In this document: positions 61,783 to 64,000 of the stretch, one piece after another | How the letters are laid out: the number at the start of each line of letters is the position of its first letter | Position numbering within the stretch: position 1 is the first letter of the stretch | Source of the DNA: UBA981 sp942490995 | GTDB lineage: Bacteria; Pseudomonadota; Gammaproteobacteria; Ga0077536 | Assembly: GCA_942490995.1 (NCBI GenBank) | Contig: CALOBG010000030.1 | Coordinates: 1-64,000, forward strand | DNA length: 64,000 bases | Direction: 5' to 3' | Translations under genes and position numbers: made by a program | The notes under the pieces: generated by a model | Databases searched by the model: none | What the model was told of the DNA's origin: nothing | Seen by the model: the letters and a program-made list of their open reading frames with translations, nothing else

Positions 61783-62130
61783 ATGAGCAAGGCAGTAGAA
61801 GACATAGTCAAAGCGGCACGCGCCGCGGTCACGGAAATCGACGTCGCGAAGGCGCGCGAACTGCACCGGGCCGGGGTGACCTTTATCGATGTGCGCGAGC
61901 CCGGCGAATGCGCCAAGGGTTCGATCCCCGGCGCGCTGGAGTATCCGCGCGGGGTCCTGGAGTGGAAGGTGAGTACCGATAACAGCCTCGCCGATCAGGC
62001 GCAGCCGATCGTTGTTTATTGTCAGAGCGGCGGGCGCTCGGCGCTGTCGGCAATCGCCCTCAAAAATCTCGGCTACACCGAGGTCAGTTCGCTGGCCGGC
62101 GGCTATGGCGCGTGGAGTGCCGAGGATTGA
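61783..62130 (+). CDS. Rhodanese-like domain protein
   Basis: This is a 115-residue single-domain rhodanese, a sulfur-transfer enzyme. It has AGVTFIDVREPGECAKGSIPGA, the active-site loop VVYCQSGGRSALSA with the catalytic Cys, and the closing GYTEVSSLAGGYGAW. The ATG at 61783 follows AAAGGAG at 7 bp. There is no signal peptide. The in-frame extension upstream runs through the repeat remnant and is rejected. Confidence 0.92.
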   Translation: MSKAVEDIVKAARAAVTEIDVAKARELHRAGVTFIDVREPGECAKGSIPGALEYPRGVLEWKVSTDNSLADQAQPIVVYCQSGGRSALSAIALKNLGYTEVSSLAGGYGAWSAED

Positions 62131-62417
62131 ACCCCGAGAGTCCTCAGGACCCTGACGGATCAGAACCACCCTGGCGGCTTGTCAGACTCAGGAAAAATGT
62201 ACCGCGGCGATGGGAAACCGGCCCATTTCTCCGCGATTTCGTGTCACGTAGAACCACCAGGCTGCTCAACGCCGGATAACTTCGCTCGCCAGCGCCGATA
62301 GCAGCGTCCGTTGCAATCGGCGGGACGCACCGCTACACTTCAGCCTCGCCCATACGGTAGCGTACGGTCGGGACATCCATCCTGCGGCCGAGCCCTACCT
62401 GCGCCTCGAGGCTGTGT
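62131..62417. other. Gap after rhodanese gene
   Basis: About 290 bp between the rhodanese gene and the convergent TetR gene. Short frames exist but look like shadows. No terminator or repeat was recognised. Confidence 0.3.
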
Positions 62418-62987
62418 TCAGCCTTGCGGCGGGTGGGCGACGAGCAGGTGGAAGCGCCTTTCGGCGAGGTCGTCACGCAGGTCCGCGGGGAGATTGAGCG
62501 AGGTGGTGTATTCCCCGACCTGGTAAAAATACAGCGCCTGCGCGCGCAGCAGCGCCTCGGCCTCGCCAAAATCGGCGGCTTTGAACAGCGCACACAGATA
62601 ATCAATGCGGCGGCGATCGATTTCCGCCACCGCGGTCGCCGCGTAGCTGTCGAAGCGCGCGAACTCGCGCATGGCGACATCGTGATGGGAGTCATCGGTT
62701 TGATCGGTGTAATCAATAACCGACTTGATCAGGTTAGGCGCGTCGCGGATGTGGCTGATATCGAGGCTGTCGATGAAGGCGATCTGATTGTCGCGCCACC
62801 AGTCGACGACGTTGTGCAGCAATTCGTCGCGGTTTTTGAAATGCCAGTAAAAGCTGCCCTTGGTGACCGCCAGTTCGCGCGCCAGGATCTCGACTTTGAC
62901 GCTGCCGATGCCGTGCGAGAACAGCACATCGAGGGCTTTTTTCAGCCACGCGTCGCGATGCAGCGTCGGTTTGGCGGTTTTGGGCAC
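62418..62987 (-). CDS. TetR family transcriptional regulator
   Basis: This is a 189-residue repressor-type regulator with the N-terminal HTH (ALDVLFSHGIGSVKVEILARELAVTKGSFYWHFKNRDELL), where VTKGSFYWHFKNRDEL is the recognition helix typical of TetR proteins. The ligand-binding half is all helical. It is divergent from the FrhB-like gene 107 bp away, and probably controls it or itself. Its ligand is unknown. Confidence 0.9.
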   Translation of the reverse strand: MPKTAKPTLHRDAWLKKALDVLFSHGIGSVKVEILARELAVTKGSFYWHFKNRDELLHNVVDWWRDNQIAFIDSLDISHIRDAPNLIKSVIDYTDQTDDSHHDVAMREFARFDSYAATAVAEIDRRRIDYLCALFKAADFGEAEALLRAQALYFYQVGEYTTSLNLPADLRDDLAERRFHLLVAHPPQG

Positions 62988-63094
62988 GAGTATGGAACCT
63001 CTGATCGATGGGGCGCGAACACGTGATTTTAACCGACTCTGGCAGCCACCCTCTAGCTCGCAATCGTTTTACCCGCTGATACAAGGAGCCTGTT

Positions 63095-64000
63095 TTGGAT
63101 CTTGACCATTTGACCCAGGAAGTACAAAGCCGCTACCACAAACTGTTGGAAGAGGGCGCCGACCCCAACGAATGGGCCTACGCCTGGCGTTCGGAATACA
63201 ACCGCGGCGGTTTCAAAGCGGTCGATCTGCTGATGGACGAGGTGATCCGCCCGGACAAATGTATCGGCTGCGCGGCGTGCGTGACCATCTGTCCGGTCGA
63301 TGTTTTCGATTACGCCAACGAAAAACCCGTCGATACCCGCGCCGACGCCTGCGTATTCTGTGAACTGTGCGTCGATGTGTGTCCGGTGCTGCGGCCGACC
63401 GACCAGGACCTCGACGAGCAGATCGGACTCATGGAGCCGATCCTCAACGAAGGTTTCGGTCCCTACGCTTACGGCGTCTACGCGCGCGCCACCGAAAAGG
63501 CCTGGGCCGAGCAGGGCCAGGATGGCGGGGTGTGTACGGCGCTCCTGATCCATGGCATGCAGAAGGGCACCCTCAAGGGCGCCGTCGCCGGCGCCGAAGT
63601 CGCGGAAAATCCGCAGATGGGTTCGTCGATGCTGCAGACCACGCCCGAAGAAGTCATCGCCGGCGCGCGTTCGCGCTATACCTACCAGCCCAACACCCTG
63701 GCGCTGGTCGAGGCGATGCAGAAGGACATTGCGCCGCTCGCGGTGGTTGGCGTGCCGTGCCAGGTCGACGGCGTGCGCCAGCAGCAGCATTCCAGCATCC
63801 GTCTCGATGTCGCCGAGTGGTACCGCAAAAACATTACCCTGGTGATCGGCCTGTTCTGTTCCGAATCGTTTACCGAGAAAGGCATCGACTGGCTGGCCGA
63901 AGAACTGGCGGTGCCGAAACGCGACATCACCAACATCAACATCAAGGGCAAGGTCGAAATCAAGCTCCGCGATGGCCGCGAGGAGGTTAAATCGCTCAAG
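63095..64000 (+). CDS. FrhB/FdhB-like iron-sulfur protein (F420-hydrogenase beta family), partial
   Basis: This is the first 302 codons of a gene cut by the window edge. An N-terminal segment is followed by two ferredoxin clusters, CIGCAACVTICPVD (about 55-70) and CVFCELCVDVCPVL (about 87-100). Then comes the FrhB-type domain with QDGGVCTALLIHGMQKG, ARSRYTYQPNTLALVEAM and VVGVPCQVDGVRQQQ. The start is TTG at 63095 with AAGGAG 6 bp upstream; no ATG is in frame near it. Such proteins pass electrons between a flavin/F420-type site and a partner. The partner and substrate are not visible here. Confidence 0.85.
   Translation, partial: MDLDHLTQEVQSRYHKLLEEGADPNEWAYAWRSEYNRGGFKAVDLLMDEVIRPDKCIGCAACVTICPVDVFDYANEKPVDTRADACVFCELCVDVCPVLRPTDQDLDEQIGLMEPILNEGFGPYAYGVYARATEKAWAEQGQDGGVCTALLIHGMQKGTLKGAVAGAEVAENPQMGSSMLQTTPEEVIAGARSRYTYQPNTLALVEAMQKDIAPLAVVGVPCQVDGVRQQQHSSIRLDVAEWYRKNITLVIGLFCSESFTEKGIDWLAEELAVPKRDITNINIKGKVEIKLRDGREEVKSLK

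Noticed and set aside
63053..63790. A 245-residue minus-strand frame at the right edge
   Set aside because: It is the shadow of the FrhB-like gene, whose ferredoxin motifs are unmistakable on the plus strand.

Overview
The window is 64 kb of chromosomal DNA from a high-GC Gram-negative bacterium, most likely a gammaproteobacterium. The signs are outer-membrane barrel proteins, a cbb3 oxidase with an FNR-type regulator, a DksA-like zinc-finger protein, a YefM/YoeB module and an exosortase/exopolysaccharide locus. A closer placement is not possible from sequence reading alone. No rRNA, tRNA, CRISPR array or complete insertion sequence was found.

Layout. (1) 1-7.7 kb, minus strand: a compact Bat operon, moxR - DUF58 - DUF4381 - batA - batB/C fusion - batD, followed by a response-regulator receiver that runs off the left edge. 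(2) 7.8-8.8 kb: apbE. (3) 9.1-40.5 kb: a large exopolysaccharide (EPS) locus of the exosortase type. It begins with manC and ends with an exosortase/EpsI fusion (XrtD-like), a WecA-like initiating transferase and a TPR lipoprotein. The middle part (about 10.55-29.57 kb) has visibly lower GC and less biased codon use than both flanks. It holds the export proteins (Wza-like, outer-membrane, GumC-like, CpsD-like, ExeA-like ATPase), sugar epimerase, ligase, flippase, glycosyltransferases and sugar-decorating enzymes, partly on the opposite strand. It looks like a replaceable cassette inside a conserved GC-rich chassis. (4) 40.6-44.4 kb: a barrel protein, a YefM/YoeB toxin-antitoxin pair flanked by copies of a short repeat, and a Kef-type K+/H+ antiporter. 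(5) 44.8-58.2 kb: an oxygen-responsive respiration block: FixL-like haem-PAS kinase, FixJ, an Fe-S FNR/ANR regulator and an atypical receiver on the plus strand; ccoNOQP, a small membrane protein, ccoG and ccoH on the minus strand; ompW; then ccoI, ccoS and a TauE/SafE protein. An FNR-type box lies between ompW and ccoI. ccoN carries an apparent one-base frameshift. (6) 58.3-64 kb: small stress and housekeeping genes (CBS, DksA-like, haem-c/TPR protein, UspA, Tag glycosylase, rhodanese, TetR) and the start of an FrhB-like iron-sulfur protein cut by the right edge.

How the genes work together. In the EPS locus WecA would prime undecaprenyl phosphate. The glycosyltransferases and modifying enzymes would build and decorate a repeat unit. 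The flippase and ligase/polymerase-like protein would move and join it, and GumC/CpsD/Wza and the barrel protein would export it. The exosortase would process C-terminally tagged surface proteins encoded elsewhere. In the respiration block FixL/FixJ and FNR would sense low oxygen and induce the cbb3 oxidase, with CcoG/H/I/S and the TauE-like protein handling copper and assembly.

Points worth a second look: the cassette boundaries, the exosortase fusion, a 147-bp inverted-repeat element exactly at the ccoI stop codon with a related half-copy after tag, repeats on both sides of the toxin-antitoxin pair, and several genes of unknown function in informative contexts.
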